64,000 nucleotides of DNA from Methylomicrobium agile (GCF_000733855.1 NZ_JPOJ01000001.1:3179001-3243000); one strand, 5' to 3'; shown: positions 37,554 to 49,440, counted from the stretch's first letter. Program-made: numbers and translations. Notes: generated by a model from the letters alone, not told the origin.

Positions 37554-39440
37554 ATGACAATGCGACACCAGCTATTCAGATTGAAATATCTTTCTTCCGT
37601 TACGTTAACGGCCGCGGCTTGCCTATTGCCCGGACTACAGCCGGCCAATGCCGCACCCGGCCCGATTTATGCGGAGCAGGGCGAGCAGTGGACTGCGGCG
37701 GCGCGCCTGCAATATTATTCCCAGGATCAGGGCTCCAGAGTCATGCCGCTACAGTGGTTCCAGGCGCTGAAACAGCTGAACGGCAAGCCGTTTTTGGAGG
37801 ACAGCCTGTCCCGCTACGGTTATTTGCCGAATCCCGCCGGCAAGATCAAGGGCTTACCGGTTGGCTTTACGACCAACGGCAGTTCGGTCGGGATGACCTG
37901 TTCCGCCTGCCATACCCGGGAAATCGAGGTGGACGGCCAGGGCTACCGGATCGACGGCGGACCGGCCATCGCCGACTTTCAAAGTTTCGCGGCCGATCTG
38001 GACAGCGCGGTCGGGCAGATCTTGGACGATCAGAAATCCTTCGATGATTTCGCGGCCGCTGTGTTGGGCGGCGTTCCCTCGGCCGAGCAAAAGTCGAAGC
38101 TGCGGCAGAACGTCGAGACCTGGTACCTGCCTTATCATACGATCATGAGCATCGCATTGCCGAAGGACAAGCCCTGGGGGCCTGTGCGCCTCGATGCAGT
38201 GGCGATGATCCTGAACCGGCTGACCGGGCTGGATATCGGCACGGCACCGGATCATATCATTCGCTCGAATATCCGGCTGGCCGACACGCCGGTGCGCTAT
38301 CCGTTTGTCTGGAACGCCCCGATCCAGGACAAGACCCAGTGGCCGGGCTTTGCGGACAACGGTAATGCATTACTGGGATTATCGCGCAATTACGGCGAAG
38401 TACTTGGCGTGTTTGCGGATTTCTATCCGCAAAAGGTGCCCTGGCGGATTCTCGGCTACGATTATCTGCAGCACAATTCGGCCAATTTCGACGGGCTTAA
38501 GTCGGTCGAAAACCTAGTCAAGAAAATCGGCCCGCCGGAATGGCCCTGGAAAACCGGCAAGTGGGCGGTCGATGCGAAACTGGCCGCTCGGGGCAAGCGG
38601 ATTTACGAAAGCAAAACCCAGACCGAAAACGGAGGCTGCGCGGCCTGTCACGGCATTCGCGATGGCGTGCCGCGCGCCTTGAATAAAACCTGGGCGACGC
38701 CGCTGTGTTATGTCGGCACCGACGCGAAAGAGTTCGACTTGTTTGCGTTGACCGTAGATACCGGCGTGCTGGCCGGAGCGAAGATTCCGTTCCTCGAACA
38801 GCCGCTGAAGGCACAGGGCGAAAATGCGGTCAAGGTCTTGAGCTTGGTCGGTATGGGAACGCTCCTGCAATATACCGCCTCGCCGAAAGCGCTCGATCTG
38901 GAATTGAAGGCGCAAACCAAGCTCGGACTCGTCGAGCGGTTGGCCGGCGACGTCAAGAACGGCAAACTTAAGGAAATTACCGATCAGCTGCGGAAACAAC
39001 AGGCGGACATGGTCACCCCGGAAAATGCGGTGCTGAAAGGCATGTATCATTCGATGCCGACGGCTGCCAAGGCCCCAACCGACGGGTACCGCTGCAAGGA
39101 TAAATTCACCGATCCGAATCCTGCGATTGCCTACGAATCGCGCGTTCTGGAGGGCATCTGGGCAACCGCGCCTTACCTGCACAACGGTTCGGTGCCGACG
39201 CTGGCGGCGCTGCTGGAACCGGTCGAAAACCGCCCTGCCGAGTTCAAAATCGGTCCGGCCTACGATCCCGAAAAAGTCGGGCTGGCGGTCGAGCAAAGCA
39301 AATTCGATTACGTGCTGAAAACGACCGATTGCGAAGGTGCCAACGCCAAATCCGGCAACAGCCGCTGCGGCCATGAGTTCGGTACGAAGCTGTCGAAAGA
39401 GGAAAAGGCCGCGTTGCTGGAATATTTGAAAATTCTATAA
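37554..39440 (+). CDS. Secreted di-heme cytochrome c (RoxA/MauG/CcpA-like)
   Basis: A 628-residue exported protein with a signal peptide ending near ANA (residue 33). Two CxxCH heme sites are seen: MTCSACHTREIEV (about residue 120) and GGCAACHGIRDG (about residue 365). The C-terminal WATAPYLHNGSVPTLAALLEP is shared by di-heme peroxidases and rubber oxygenases. The length of about 600 fits the RoxA-like group better than the 350-residue CcpA peroxidases. Reaction unknown: peroxide reduction or oxidation of an organic substrate. It converges with a catalase-like gene. Confidence 0.8.
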   Translation: MTMRHQLFRLKYLSSVTLTAAACLLPGLQPANAAPGPIYAEQGEQWTAAARLQYYSQDQGSRVMPLQWFQALKQLNGKPFLEDSLSRYGYLPNPAGKIKGLPVGFTTNGSSVGMTCSACHTREIEVDGQGYRIDGGPAIADFQSFAADLDSAVGQILDDQKSFDDFAAAVLGGVPSAEQKSKLRQNVETWYLPYHTIMSIALPKDKPWGPVRLDAVAMILNRLTGLDIGTAPDHIIRSNIRLADTPVRYPFVWNAPIQDKTQWPGFADNGNALLGLSRNYGEVLGVFADFYPQKVPWRILGYDYLQHNSANFDGLKSVENLVKKIGPPEWPWKTGKWAVDAKLAARGKRIYESKTQTENGGCAACHGIRDGVPRALNKTWATPLCYVGTDAKEFDLFALTVDTGVLAGAKIPFLEQPLKAQGENAVKVLSLVGMGTLLQYTASPKALDLELKAQTKLGLVERLAGDVKNGKLKEITDQLRKQQADMVTPENAVLKGMYHSMPTAAKAPTDGYRCKDKFTDPNPAIAYESRVLEGIWATAPYLHNGSVPTLAALLEPVENRPAEFKIGPAYDPEKVGLAVEQSKFDYVLKTTDCEGANAKSGNSRCGHEFGTKLSKEEKAALLEYLKIL

Positions 39441-39477
39441 AGGAGAGTGGCGGCGATTGCTCGCCGAGGTTGTAAAT

Positions 39478-39506
39478 GGGGTTCCCGGGCAGGGCGCGGG
39501 AACCCC
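39478..39506. terminator. Hairpin between convergent genes
   Basis: GGGGTTCCCG and CGGGAACCCC form a long GC-rich stem followed by AAAA. It lies between the di-heme cytochrome and catalase-like genes that face each other and could serve both. Confidence 0.55.
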
Positions 39507-39523
39507 AAAAGGGAATTATTGAG

Positions 39524-40720
39524 TTATTTGTTCAGCCTGTATTGCGCCGAAATCTCATCAATCCTTTTTCGTAGCCGATTGATGCCGCCGATCGGCTGGT
39601 ATTCGGGCAGGGCGTGCCACGGAGTAAACGCCAATCGTTCGCAACGGGCGATCGTTTCGGGACTGTCGATCTCCTGCGGAGAAGGGATCGTAATCCTGGC
39701 CACTTCGACGAACGGGTATTTTTTTTCGTCCCATACCGTTGTGGCATTCTCAATATCGGCTTCAGATACATCGTTTCTGATTTGGACGCGAAAATCGAAA
39801 ACGAGCGGTTCGTTTCCTTTCAGGGACTCGATGAGCGAATTGCGGAGATAGTTGTCTGCGGACGGGTGGGGAACTCTGGTCGGCGGTATTTCGATACGAG
39901 GACGGGCGGAAAACTTCATCACGCGGTCGGGCCCGAAAAGAAACGGCGCGGCACTGAAATAAGAAACGCCTAACGGATTGGCTATCGGCGTGGTTTGGAT
40001 CGACTGCACGATTTTGAAGGTTGACAGGATGGACTGAATGTCGTCGGACTCGATCTTTTCCTCCTCCATATATTTCATGACTGCTTTTTTCTCGATATCG
40101 TCCAGCCTCGGATCCCGGAGACAGCATGGGGCAAAAAAAACTGCCGGCCTGTCATTGTGCGTGCCTGGAATCCGATGCAGCCGATGATAATCCTCGATAT
40201 TCGCAAACGTGAAATTCGGCTGATCGATCATCAAAAAATCCTGGTTGTTCTCTCCTTGATCTTTGCTCAATACGTTTCCCTCGACATCGAACACTTTGAT
40301 CGCCATGCCGCGGCATCCATGCTTTCCGGTTTTGTCGATATCCGGACTTACCAGGGCGACCGTACTGGAAAACCGGATGATGGATTCATAGCGTTTTCCG
40401 GGCTTGTCGAACAAACCAATCCGATATTCCTTCGGCAGCTCAGGATCAATTTGGAAGACTGCTTCTACGCAGCCGTGCGATTTGGGATGAACGTCTCGAA
40501 GTAGCCGGGCAGACTCCGGATAACCCTCGCTCAGAAATTTCCGTTGTTCCCCGGTAAGCGAACAATGTCTTTCGAGCAGTTTGACTAGAACATCCGCAAT
40601 CTCGTCAATCAGACGGTTTTCCAGATCGGGATCGGGTATGTGCTCGAAAGAGGATTTCGGAATTTCGGCGGTACGTTTTCCGGAGCCGCCCCGTGCGGAA
40701 TTTTTAGGAGGTCTGGGCAT
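39524..40720 (-). CDS. Catalase-family (SrpA-like) heme protein
   Basis: A 398-residue protein of the catalase-like fold. GCRGMAIKVFDVEG and DFLMIDQPNFTFAN (about residues 130-180) correspond to the heme-pocket and core region of this group. The start at 40720 (MPRPPKNSARGG) follows GGAGAG; the frame opens 168 bases earlier with no homology. SrpA-like proteins lack parts of classic catalase and may act as peroxidases. Paired convergently with the di-heme cytochrome; both may handle peroxide, which is inference. Confidence 0.8.
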   Translation of the reverse strand: MPRPPKNSARGGSGKRTAEIPKSSFEHIPDPDLENRLIDEIADVLVKLLERHCSLTGEQRKFLSEGYPESARLLRDVHPKSHGCVEAVFQIDPELPKEYRIGLFDKPGKRYESIIRFSSTVALVSPDIDKTGKHGCRGMAIKVFDVEGNVLSKDQGENNQDFLMIDQPNFTFANIEDYHRLHRIPGTHNDRPAVFFAPCCLRDPRLDDIEKKAVMKYMEEEKIESDDIQSILSTFKIVQSIQTTPIANPLGVSYFSAAPFLFGPDRVMKFSARPRIEIPPTRVPHPSADNYLRNSLIESLKGNEPLVFDFRVQIRNDVSEADIENATTVWDEKKYPFVEVARITIPSPQEIDSPETIARCERLAFTPWHALPEYQPIGGINRLRKRIDEISAQYRLNK

Positions 40721-41219
40721 GGTAACTCTCCAAGTGAAGTTTTTGAAAAATTCGCATAGAGTCTGGAATGTATAGTTATTCGACCATTCCGGTTTTTTGG
40801 CTTTTATACCTTCGGATATAATAGATTGATTAATAAACCAAGCTTTTGTATTGGTTTTTGCAGAGGGCACCGAAAGGGAAGAAAGCATTCGGAATGCAAA
40901 CCGGCCTAGCTTATTTGTTGGATTTATAAAAAAATATTAAATTAATAGAAGTAAATCCTAAGACTGGTTATACAGATAGACAAAGGCTTAATTACAAGGT
41001 CATCAATTTAAAACAAACGCCATATATCATTCAATTTTTAATATATCAGTAAAAAATTAAGATTACATTAATTGAGTGCTATTTTTAGACGTAAAAAATT
41101 TATTAATCGTTCTTTATATTAAAATTAAATTAAAATATCAAGTCATTTGTTCTCTAAGTAGGTATGCATAAAAAACCGGGTAAAATCAGGGTATGTGATG
41201 GCAGGTTGTAGAGCGATCA
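40721..41219. other. AT-rich gene-free stretch at the edge of the mobile region
   Basis: About 500 bp, very AT-rich from 40920 to 41140 compared with both sides. No gene or repeat recognised. The drop in GC marks the change from core chromosome to the insertion-sequence and CRISPR region. Confidence 0.5.
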
Positions 41220-41406
41220 ATGAAGTATGTGAATCGATTAAGCGAAGCGGAGCAGCGCCCGCTGTTGGAGGCTTCTCGTTATGTCTCGTGGCCGCGTTTT
41301 TGGTAGCGGGCGTATGCGGTGCTTTTGAGTGGTAAGCGCTACCGTTTAATCCAGTTAGCGGATACCTTTGCGGTCGATCGAGACACGGTGTCGGGATGGC
41401 TAAAGG
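41220..41406 (+). pseudogene. IS630-type transposase remnant
   Basis: Translation from 41220 gives an N-terminal helix-turn-helix part (LSEAEQRPLLEASRYVSWPRF, then a stop, then AVLLSGKRYRLIQLADTFAV and DRDTVSGWLKE), the start of an IS630-family transposase. It has an in-frame TAG and breaks off into an unrelated IS5-like fragment. Dead. Confidence 0.6.
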
Positions 41407-41469
41407 AAACTCTGAATAAGTCCAACCTCTGCGATAAGATATCCTTACCGCCATTTTCGAGAGGATACC

Positions 41470-41600
41470 CGCATAAAGCAACTTGGCCTGAGCGCTACGC
41501 TGTTTGTGAAGAAGCCGAAGCAAACGCGGCGTCAACGATTTCTACAGGAAATGGAGCAGGTGATGCCATGGCGTTTGTGGGAAAGACGAATTGCCCCGCA
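41470..41600 (+). pseudogene. IS5-type transposase N-terminal remnant
   Basis: One frame reads KQLGLSATLFVKKPKQTRRQ then RFLQEMEQVMPWRLWERRI, the N-terminus of IS5-family transposases. No catalytic part follows. A fragment joined to the IS630 remnant; no functional product expected. Confidence 0.65.
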
Positions 41601-41829
41601 CTACCTTCGTTCGGTTTCAGTCAGTTTTACGCGATATTTTTTTGCTGGCATAGGGTAATTATTTCAATTTCATTAGTTTGCTGCAGGAAATTAAAATATT
41701 ACATAGAAGTTACGCATTGACGTCAGCCTGAAATTCTGGGTTCAAATGCGCCATAGTAGGCATAAGAATACCAATAAACCTGGCAATGACGCCGTTGAAC
41801 AGGTGGCGCTGGACACTGTAACAGTTGTC

Positions 41830-42645
41830 TATTAACCTTTGGTGCTGGTTTTTATTTAAAGATTGAACCCCGCGATGGATAGAGGAACGAACCCATCGTT
41901 CAGCGCAGGCAAGCCGTCCCAAGCGATCAAGAGGTTGAAAGCCGCTACCGCCATGGCGAGATGGGCCTGAAAATAGTCGGCCGTTTGATGGCGCATTTTT
42001 TTTGTATGGGAAACGACGGTGAGCATCGAGTAAACGGTTTCCACTAGCATTCTGCCATTCCACTGGACTCGGGGACAGATCTTGAGATTGGGCGGATCGC
42101 CTTTTGCCGCATGGAAACTGGTATCAGCCAACATCACGCAACGGTCCTTAAAGACCTCAACGATCGGATGGAACCACGTATCGTGAGCATTGGCGATCGC
42201 CCAGGCCCAGCCGATGATTTGGCCCAAATGGTTGAGGGCCAGGCATAACTTGCCGCCCACGATCCAGCGGTGGTTGAAAATACCCGGTTCCCCCCAACCC
42301 TTGGGGTTGCGGCCCCGGCGTATCGGGTGGATCAGTTCGATGCCGTAGCTGTCGATGACGCCGAGCAGACGGGGTTGGGCAAGAAACAGCTGAGCCCACT
42401 GCCAATGCGTCTTCAGGCGGCGAAACAAGCGGGTACGCTCGGGCAGGGTGGGAAAGCAAGCCGTGCAATTGCGTGTCAGCCAGCGGTAGAAGGCACGACT
42501 GCCGACACCTTTGAGAGCGAACAACAGACCAATGGTCACCAGTTCGCTTGGCCAAAGCGATGCCTGGTTATGGTCAAACACTTAACACTCTTTAGACCTT
42601 CTCCATGGCCCACCTACCATTTAGCTAGCACCAAAGGTTACTACA
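41830..42645 (-). mobile_element. DDE-type insertion sequence with 16-bp-class inverted repeats
   Basis: TAACCTTTGGTGCTGG near 41833 and its inverted counterpart CTAGCACCAAAGGTTA near 42625-42640 bound one transposase gene. Total about 0.8 kb. It ends about 30 bp before the oldest repeat of the I-E array. Family (IS982- or IS5-like) not certain. Confidence 0.6.
41856..42581 (-). CDS. Transposase of the 0.8-kb insertion sequence
   Basis: A 241-residue protein beginning MFDHNQASLWPSELVTIGLL. LGVIDSYGIEL, VMLADTSFHAAKGDPPNLKI and RMLVETVYSMLTVV are spaced like the three acidic motifs of a DDE transposase. The frame is open throughout, so the element may still be active. Exact family not assigned. 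Confidence 0.7.
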   Translation of the reverse strand: MFDHNQASLWPSELVTIGLLFALKGVGSRAFYRWLTRNCTACFPTLPERTRLFRRLKTHWQWAQLFLAQPRLLGVIDSYGIELIHPIRRGRNPKGWGEPGIFNHRWIVGGKLCLALNHLGQIIGWAWAIANAHDTWFHPIVEVFKDRCVMLADTSFHAAKGDPPNLKICPRVQWNGRMLVETVYSMLTVVSHTKKMRHQTADYFQAHLAMAVAAFNLLIAWDGLPALNDGFVPLSIAGFNL

Positions 42646-42673
42646 GTAATTTAGATGAATAAAAGCCACTGAG

Positions 42674-42702
42674 CGGTTCACCCCCACGCTCGTGGGGAAC
42701 AC
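42674..42702 (-). CRISPR. Oldest surviving I-E repeat
   Basis: Bases CGGTTCACCCCC then ACGCTCGTGGGGAACAC form a 29-bp I-E repeat with one change from later ones. Bases 42703-42714 after it are the first 12 bp of a spacer that continues at 45837 behind IS21. Nothing repeat-like lies further left, so this is the trailer end. Confidence 0.85.
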
Positions 42703-42828
42703 CGCCATGGCCGCTGTTAATGGCCAATTAAACTGAGCCAAATTGGCCAACAATTTTGAGCCACTTTTTCAGACTTTATTTTTCTCAAAGTATTTGCCAC
42801 AGTCCCTGATTTTTGTTCAGGGACCGGC

Positions 42829-44358
42829 ATGAAGGAGTGGATCGTGATCCATCAGATCAAAGCGTTATACAACCATGGCAATGGCTTATCGGAGCGGCAG
42901 ATTGCCAAAGCATTGGGGATTTCCCGCAACACCGTCAGCAAGTATTTGAAGCTACCGGAACCGGCGATTACGACCCTGTTGTCCGACACGGACCGCGTCA
43001 AGAAACTGGACGATCACCGCGACTACATCATTCAACAGCTGCAAACCTATCCGGGCCTGTCGGCCGTGAAAGTGCTGCGTAAGTTGAAGGCCAAAGTCGA
43101 TGATATGGCGGTGTCCGACCGGTCGGTACGGCGCTATATCCAGGCGTTGAAGCAGGAGATCAGCTTCAAACAGTCCCGCTATTACGAACCGGTGCTGGAT
43201 ATGATCCCGGGCGAGCAGTGCCAGGTCGACGGCGGCGAGCTGCGCGGGGTGATGATCGGCGGTAGAGAAACCACGGTGTATTTCACGGTATTCGTGCTGT
43301 CCTATTCGCGCTTGCTGCATGTATCGGTATCCCAGCGCCCGACCGATACCGGCATGTTGATTCACCAGCACGATGCGGCCTTCCGCTATTTTGGCGGCAT
43401 GCCGCAGGAATGCGTGTACGATCAGACCAAGCGGGTGGTGATCAATGAGGTTTTCCGGGAGTTAACCTTGAATCAGCGTTTCCATCAGTATGCGACGGCC
43501 GCCGGGTTTCATATCCGGACCTGTGAAGGTTATGATCCGGAAAGCAAAGGCAAGGTTGAAGCCGGGGTCAAATACGTTAAACACAACGGGCTGTACGGCG
43601 AGACCTTCGTCGATTGGCGTGATCTGGAGCAGTATGTGGCCGACTGGCTGGACCGCACCGCCAATCAACGCCGCCACGGCAGCACTGGCCAGTCTCCGCG
43701 TGCCTTGTATGCGCGTGAGGAAAAAGCCAGGATGTTGCCGTATCTGCCCCCGTCCTGTCTCGATGCCGCAGCGGCCGTCGTGGTGACGCGTAAAGCCGAC
43801 AAGACCGGCCTGATCGCCTGGCAATCGAATAAATACTCGGTGCCGATGGCGTATCAAAATGCGCGGGTTGGCGTTTGCGAACAAGACGGCCAGCTCCGCA
43901 TCAGCGACTTGAGCAGCGGCGAAGTGATCGCCGAACATGGCGTGTGTCTGGACAAAGGGCAGATCCTCAAGAACACCCATCATTACCGCGACAGGGACCT
44001 GCGCGTCGAAGCGCTGGAACAGGAACTGCAACAGTTGTTGGGTCACCCCGATCGGGCGTTGGCGCTCTGCACGGTGCTGAAAGCCTCTTCGCCGAAAATC
44101 TACAAAGACCAGCTGGCGGGCGCCAAACAGGTGCTGGCCGAGCACCTACGCTGCCACGGTGCCTTGCCGGAAGCGCTCTGGCAACGGCTCCTCGACACGC
44201 CGCGCCTAACCGCCACCGGCCTTAAGGAACGGCTGGCCGCCTACCAGCAACACCCTGAACGCATCACACCGGCCGAGGTAAAGCCGGCGACCAGTCCGGC
44301 TCGGCCGTCCTGGCCCGTTATGCCGCCCTGCATGGCCACCCCACTGGCCAGGGAGTGA
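42829..44358 (+). CDS. istA: IS21 transposase IstA
   Basis: A 509-residue IstA. N-terminal helix-turn-helix LSERQIAKALGISRNTVSKY (residues 20-39), then an integrase-type DDE core with EQCQVDGGELRGV, VYDQTKRVVINEV and the glutamate segment YDPESKGKVEAGVKYVK. Frame intact. IstA needs the ATPase IstB, which is broken here, so this copy can move only with help from another element. Confidence 0.92.
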   Translation: MKEWIVIHQIKALYNHGNGLSERQIAKALGISRNTVSKYLKLPEPAITTLLSDTDRVKKLDDHRDYIIQQLQTYPGLSAVKVLRKLKAKVDDMAVSDRSVRRYIQALKQEISFKQSRYYEPVLDMIPGEQCQVDGGELRGVMIGGRETTVYFTVFVLSYSRLLHVSVSQRPTDTGMLIHQHDAAFRYFGGMPQECVYDQTKRVVINEVFRELTLNQRFHQYATAAGFHIRTCEGYDPESKGKVEAGVKYVKHNGLYGETFVDWRDLEQYVADWLDRTANQRRHGSTGQSPRALYAREEKARMLPYLPPSCLDAAAAVVVTRKADKTGLIAWQSNKYSVPMAYQNARVGVCEQDGQLRISDLSSGEVIAEHGVCLDKGQILKNTHHYRDRDLRVEALEQELQQLLGHPDRALALCTVLKASSPKIYKDQLAGAKQVLAEHLRCHGALPEALWQRLLDTPRLTATGLKERLAAYQQHPERITPAEVKPATSPARPSWPVMPPCMATPLARE

Positions 44359-44818
44359 GCCATAGCGTCCATTAACAGCGTCGCCCAGAAGTACCGCAGT
44401 CTCTGCCTGGCCGGTATTGCCGACGCTCTGGAACAACTGTTGAACCAAGCCGAAGCCCATGAAAGCTCCTATCTGCATTTTGCCGAAAGCCTGGTCCTGC
44501 ACGAAAAGCAACAACGCAACGGCAAGCGCATCGAGCAAAACCGTAAACGCGCCGGCTTTCCGCTGCACAAAAGCCTGGAAGAGTTCGATTACCGGTTCTA
44601 GACCACGATCAGCAAACGCGAGGTCAACAGCCTGCTCGACTTCGGCTTTATCGACAACCGCGACAACGTCGTCTTTATCGGACCGCCCGGCGTCGGCAAG
44701 ACCCATCTGGCCATCGGCATCGGTCTGAAAGCCATCGACGCCGGCTACAAAGTCTGCTTCCACACCGCCCTCAGCCTGATGGAAACCCTGGAAGTGGCCG
44801 AACTCAAAGGCGAATTAA

Positions 44819-45480
44819 CAATAATGGGAAATCCCCCGGCTCTGCCGGGGAGACAGCAAAAGTTTGACAATAAGAGGAGTCCATCAGGAAACTGACTACC
44901 GTGAACCGCCAAGCACACGATAGAGGAGAACCTGATGGACGAGAACGAAAGCTTAAGTCACTCCCGGTGGGAGTGCAAATATCACATTGTATTTATCCCG
45001 AAATGTCGGCGACGAACGTTGTATAAGGAGCTGCGCCAGCACTTGGGAGAAGTCTTTAAAAGACTGGCGAGCCAGAAAGAAAGTCGGATCCTTGAAGGGC
45101 ATTTGATGCCGGATCACGTGCACATGCTGATTGCGATCCCGCCGAAGTACGCAGTGTCGCAAGTGATCGGTTTCATCAAAGGCAAGAGTGCCATCCATCT
45201 CGCGCGGGTTTACGGAGAGAAGAAGCGCAATTTTGTAGGCCAGCACTTTTGGGCGCGTGGTTACTTTGTTTCGACGGTAGGTCGAGATGAAACGATGATT
45301 CGAGAGTACATAAGGCATCAAGAACAAGAAGACCAGAGAATTGAACAGTTGAGTCTTTGGAGCTGAAGAACTGAAGGCCGCCTTTAGGCGGCTATTAAAC
45401 TGGGGCCGCGTTAGCGACCCCTCTTACCGCTTTGAGCGGTTCACAACATAAAGCCCCCGGCTTTGCCGGGGGATATTTAC
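44819..45480 (+). mobile_element. IS200/IS605-type element inside istB
   Basis: About 662 bp, bounded by subterminal hairpins: CCCCGGC/GCCGGGG (about 44834-44851) and CCCCCGGC/GCCGGGGG (about 45453-45473). There are no inverted repeats or target duplication, as expected for Y1 single-strand transposition. Carries only tnpA. Confidence 0.8.
44935..45366 (+). CDS. tnpA: Y1 transposase TnpA (IS200/IS605 family)
   Basis: A 143-residue HUH/Y1 transposase. The HUH motif is MPDHVHMLIAIP (about residues 60-71) and the catalytic tyrosine is in REYIRHQEQ near residue 126. The KYHIVFIPKCRRR start is typical. No tnpB. Frame intact. Confidence 0.92.
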   Translation: MDENESLSHSRWECKYHIVFIPKCRRRTLYKELRQHLGEVFKRLASQKESRILEGHLMPDHVHMLIAIPPKYAVSQVIGFIKGKSAIHLARVYGEKKRNFVGQHFWARGYFVSTVGRDETMIREYIRHQEQEDQRIEQLSLWS

Positions 45481-45856
45481 AAAAGAAGATCAACCAGTTG
45501 CTCAAGTTCGATGTGCTGATCATCGATGAACTGGGGTATCTACCGATGAACAAGCAAGGTCGGCATAACCTGTTTCAGCTCATCCATGCGCTGTATGAAT
45601 ACCGGTCGATCATCCTGACCACCAACAAGGACTTCACCCAGTGGAGCGAATTCTTCCACGATGATAACGTCGCCGTGCCGATCGTCGACCGCATTATCCA
45701 TCACTCCCACATTTTTATGCTCGGAGGAGAAAGTTACCGACTCAAAACAAAACTGAATCAGCCATCTTAATCCTGGTAAAGTGGCTCAATTTTAATGGCC
45801 GAAACTGGCTCAAAATTATTGGCCATTGACAGCCGCATATCCAATGCACGATGGAA

Positions 45857-45923
45857 CGGTTCATCCCCGCGCTCGTGGGGAACACTTTCAACATCCAAGT
45901 TTTAGCGAATCAAAGTACGGTTC
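45857..45923 (-). CRISPR. I-E repeat, spacer and first 6 bp of a split repeat
   Basis: A repeat with the variant CCCCGCGCTCG (45857-45885), a 32-bp spacer (45886-45917) and CGGTTC (45918-45923), the start of the next repeat, which continues at 50304 after an IS3 element. Confidence 0.85.
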
Positions 45924-47454
45924 TGATGTGTCAACACCTTACCGGACACAAAGTTAAGCAGTTTTTAGCTGCAGTTCGTAATCTACGGGCGACATATAAC
46001 CGTTGGCGGAATGGAGCCGCTCGCGATTGTAAAAGACCTCAATATACTCAAATATCGCCTGTTTAGCCTCAGCTCGGGTTTGATAGGTCTGCTGATGCGC
46101 CCGTTCGGTTTTCAAGGTATGGAAGAAGCTTTCCGAAACACTATTATCCCAACAGTTGCCTTTACGGCTCATGCTCTGGCGGATGCCATGCTGTTTTAAC
46201 AGCGCCCGATGGCTTTCCGACGCATACGGGCTGCCGCGATCGCTGTGCCACAACAGACCTTTATCCGGCTTTGCGCTTCCAGAGAGCCATCAATAGCGCG
46301 TCGTTGACCCGCTGAGTGCGCCTATGTTCGGCCATCGACCAACCGAACACCTGCCGAGAGCATAAATCAATGACCACCGCCAGGTACAGCCAGCCTTCCT
46401 GCGTGGCGATAGAGGTGATGTCGCCGGCATAAACCCGGTTGGGCTGCATGACCTTGAATTGACGGTCCAATACATTGTCCGCTACCGGTAGATCATGCTG
46501 GGAATGCGTGGTCGCTTTGAATTTCCGTTTCGTTTTACACGTTAAGTCCGCCTGGCGCATCAAGCGGCCGATCCGGCGCCGGCTGACGGTTTGCTTCCGC
46601 TGAAACAACACCACTTTAAGGCGGCGCGTCCCATAAGTCGCAGGGCAATCGCGCTATGTCCGTTTTTTTCCGAAGATCAGTTCGGCACGGTAACGGTCGC
46701 TCAAACAAGCCCGTAGCTTTCGTCGGCGTAGGCTGTCTTTACTGGGTCCGTTGTTATTCAACAGATTCAACGCCGCGCGCCGGATTAACGCCAAGTTTTC
46801 CGGCGAATGATCTTTTCGGGCCCGGTTGTCGTCTTCCCTGAACTGCACATCTAATACCCAATGCTGCTGGTTTTCAATGGCCCAATGCTGGCGTACACTC
46901 TCGGCAAACCGTTCCAGATCGATGAATGAACACAGATAATACCGGGTTTCGACGGACGTTTTATCGCCGATAATGCGTGTCGATTCCACCCGGCCGACAG
47001 CGGCTAAGCCTTTCCATTCCGACTTCTGTTCGAGCCAGTCGATCTGTGCGCTTAAATGGCAGCGGCGAATTTCAATGCGCCCATGGTCTTTATCCACGGT
47101 TTCATGCATAGGCAGGTGTCCGGCCGTCGCTTCGGTATCGAGCCAAAGCCTGACGTCGCCGCACAAATCCTTGTGATTGTCCTTCAGTGCCAGTAGGTAA
47201 TCAGCTTGGGCATCAATAATCGTTTGGGCGATGCGCTTCTGACAGCCCATCGCGTCAATCGAGACCAGCGCACCGGTCATGTCCAGCATCGATAACAGAT
47301 CGGGAATCGCCGTAATCTCGTTGGTTTTCTCGCCGACCGCCTGTTGCGCCAACACCCAGCGCGCTTTGGCCGCATACGCACTCAGCAAATGTACGGCCTT
47401 GTCGCCGACGCGACTTGAACCGCCCCGGGTTTGTCGGAGGCTGATTGTTGTGAG

Positions 47455-48683
<1,229 letters not shown>

Positions 48684-49440
48684 TGCTCTATCTTCTCATA
48701 AAGTTAGAGCCTCCTGAAAACCCGGGGCGGTTCAACTGCCGCGCAACGTCTTGCCGTCCAAACAGATTTGTTCGCCCGACAGACTCGGCAACGCCGCATG
48801 AACCCAGCTTAAAAAGGCTTCCTGAAAGGCATTAGGATCAATCCTCCCCAACACATCGCTTAAGGTGTCGTGCGATGGAATACCGTTCGGTAACTCCAGA
48901 AACTCACGCAGCCACGCCTCTTTCTCTTCGGCGAATGCTTCCATGCCCACCCAGTCTTCTATGCCACTCAGCACGGCGTATAACACGATCCTTAAAATAT
49001 CGCTCAGCTTGTGCAACTTGTTTTTCGTCTCGCGGCGTGGATCTTTGAGGTCCTCGAAATACGGCATTGGATTGGGTGGCATCCTTGTTTTCTCTGCAAA
49101 GGGCTTATTTTATACGCTTGCTCATGTCAATAGGGAGATAGCGCGATTGCCCTGCCATAAGTCGCCCGACTCTTGGCAAAAGCGGTTTTAATCAGTTCGG
49201 TCAATTCAGCATCCTCTTTTTCACCGGCGCTTTCAGGGCGTTGCAGCCAAGCATAGTAAGCGCTCCGGGACACCCTCATAAACCGGCACATCGTCTCCAC
49301 CGCAAACGCGCTGCTATGCTGTTGGATCCAGGCGTACTTCACCGTTGTTCCCTGGCAAAGTACGCGGCTGCCTTTTTTAATAAATCACGCTCCTCGGTCA
49401 GCCGGGCCACCTCTTTCTTCAAGCGCTTTAACTTCGATAT

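Larger units (their letters stand above)
44359..45770 (+). pseudogene. istB: IS21 helper ATPase IstB, inactivated
   Basis: IstB sequence is recognisable (AQKYRSLCLAGIADALEQLL, IGPPGVGKTHLAIGIGLKA Walker A, LIIDELGYLPMNKQG Walker B) but broken three ways. The likely GTG start at 44355 is out of frame with the rest. A TAG interrupts at 44599. An IS200-type element (44819-45480) splits the gene after AELKGEL; joining the flanks restores KKKINQLLKF in frame. Confidence 0.85.
42715..45831 (+). mobile_element. IS21-family element inserted in an I-E spacer
   Basis: Ends are TGTTAATGGCCAAT (42715) and ATTGGCCATTGACA (to 45831), inverted repeats with multiple internal copies (GAGCCA...TGGCTC). It is flanked by a 5-bp duplication GCCGC (42710-42714 and 45832-45836). 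Removing it with one duplication leaves a spacer of exactly 12 + 20 = 32 bp. Without the nested IS200-type element it is about 2455 bp, normal for IS21. Confidence 0.9.

Noticed and set aside
41319-41720. 133-codon frame beginning with a helix-turn-helix
   Set aside because: A chance fusion of an IS630 remnant with out-of-frame IS5-like sequence.
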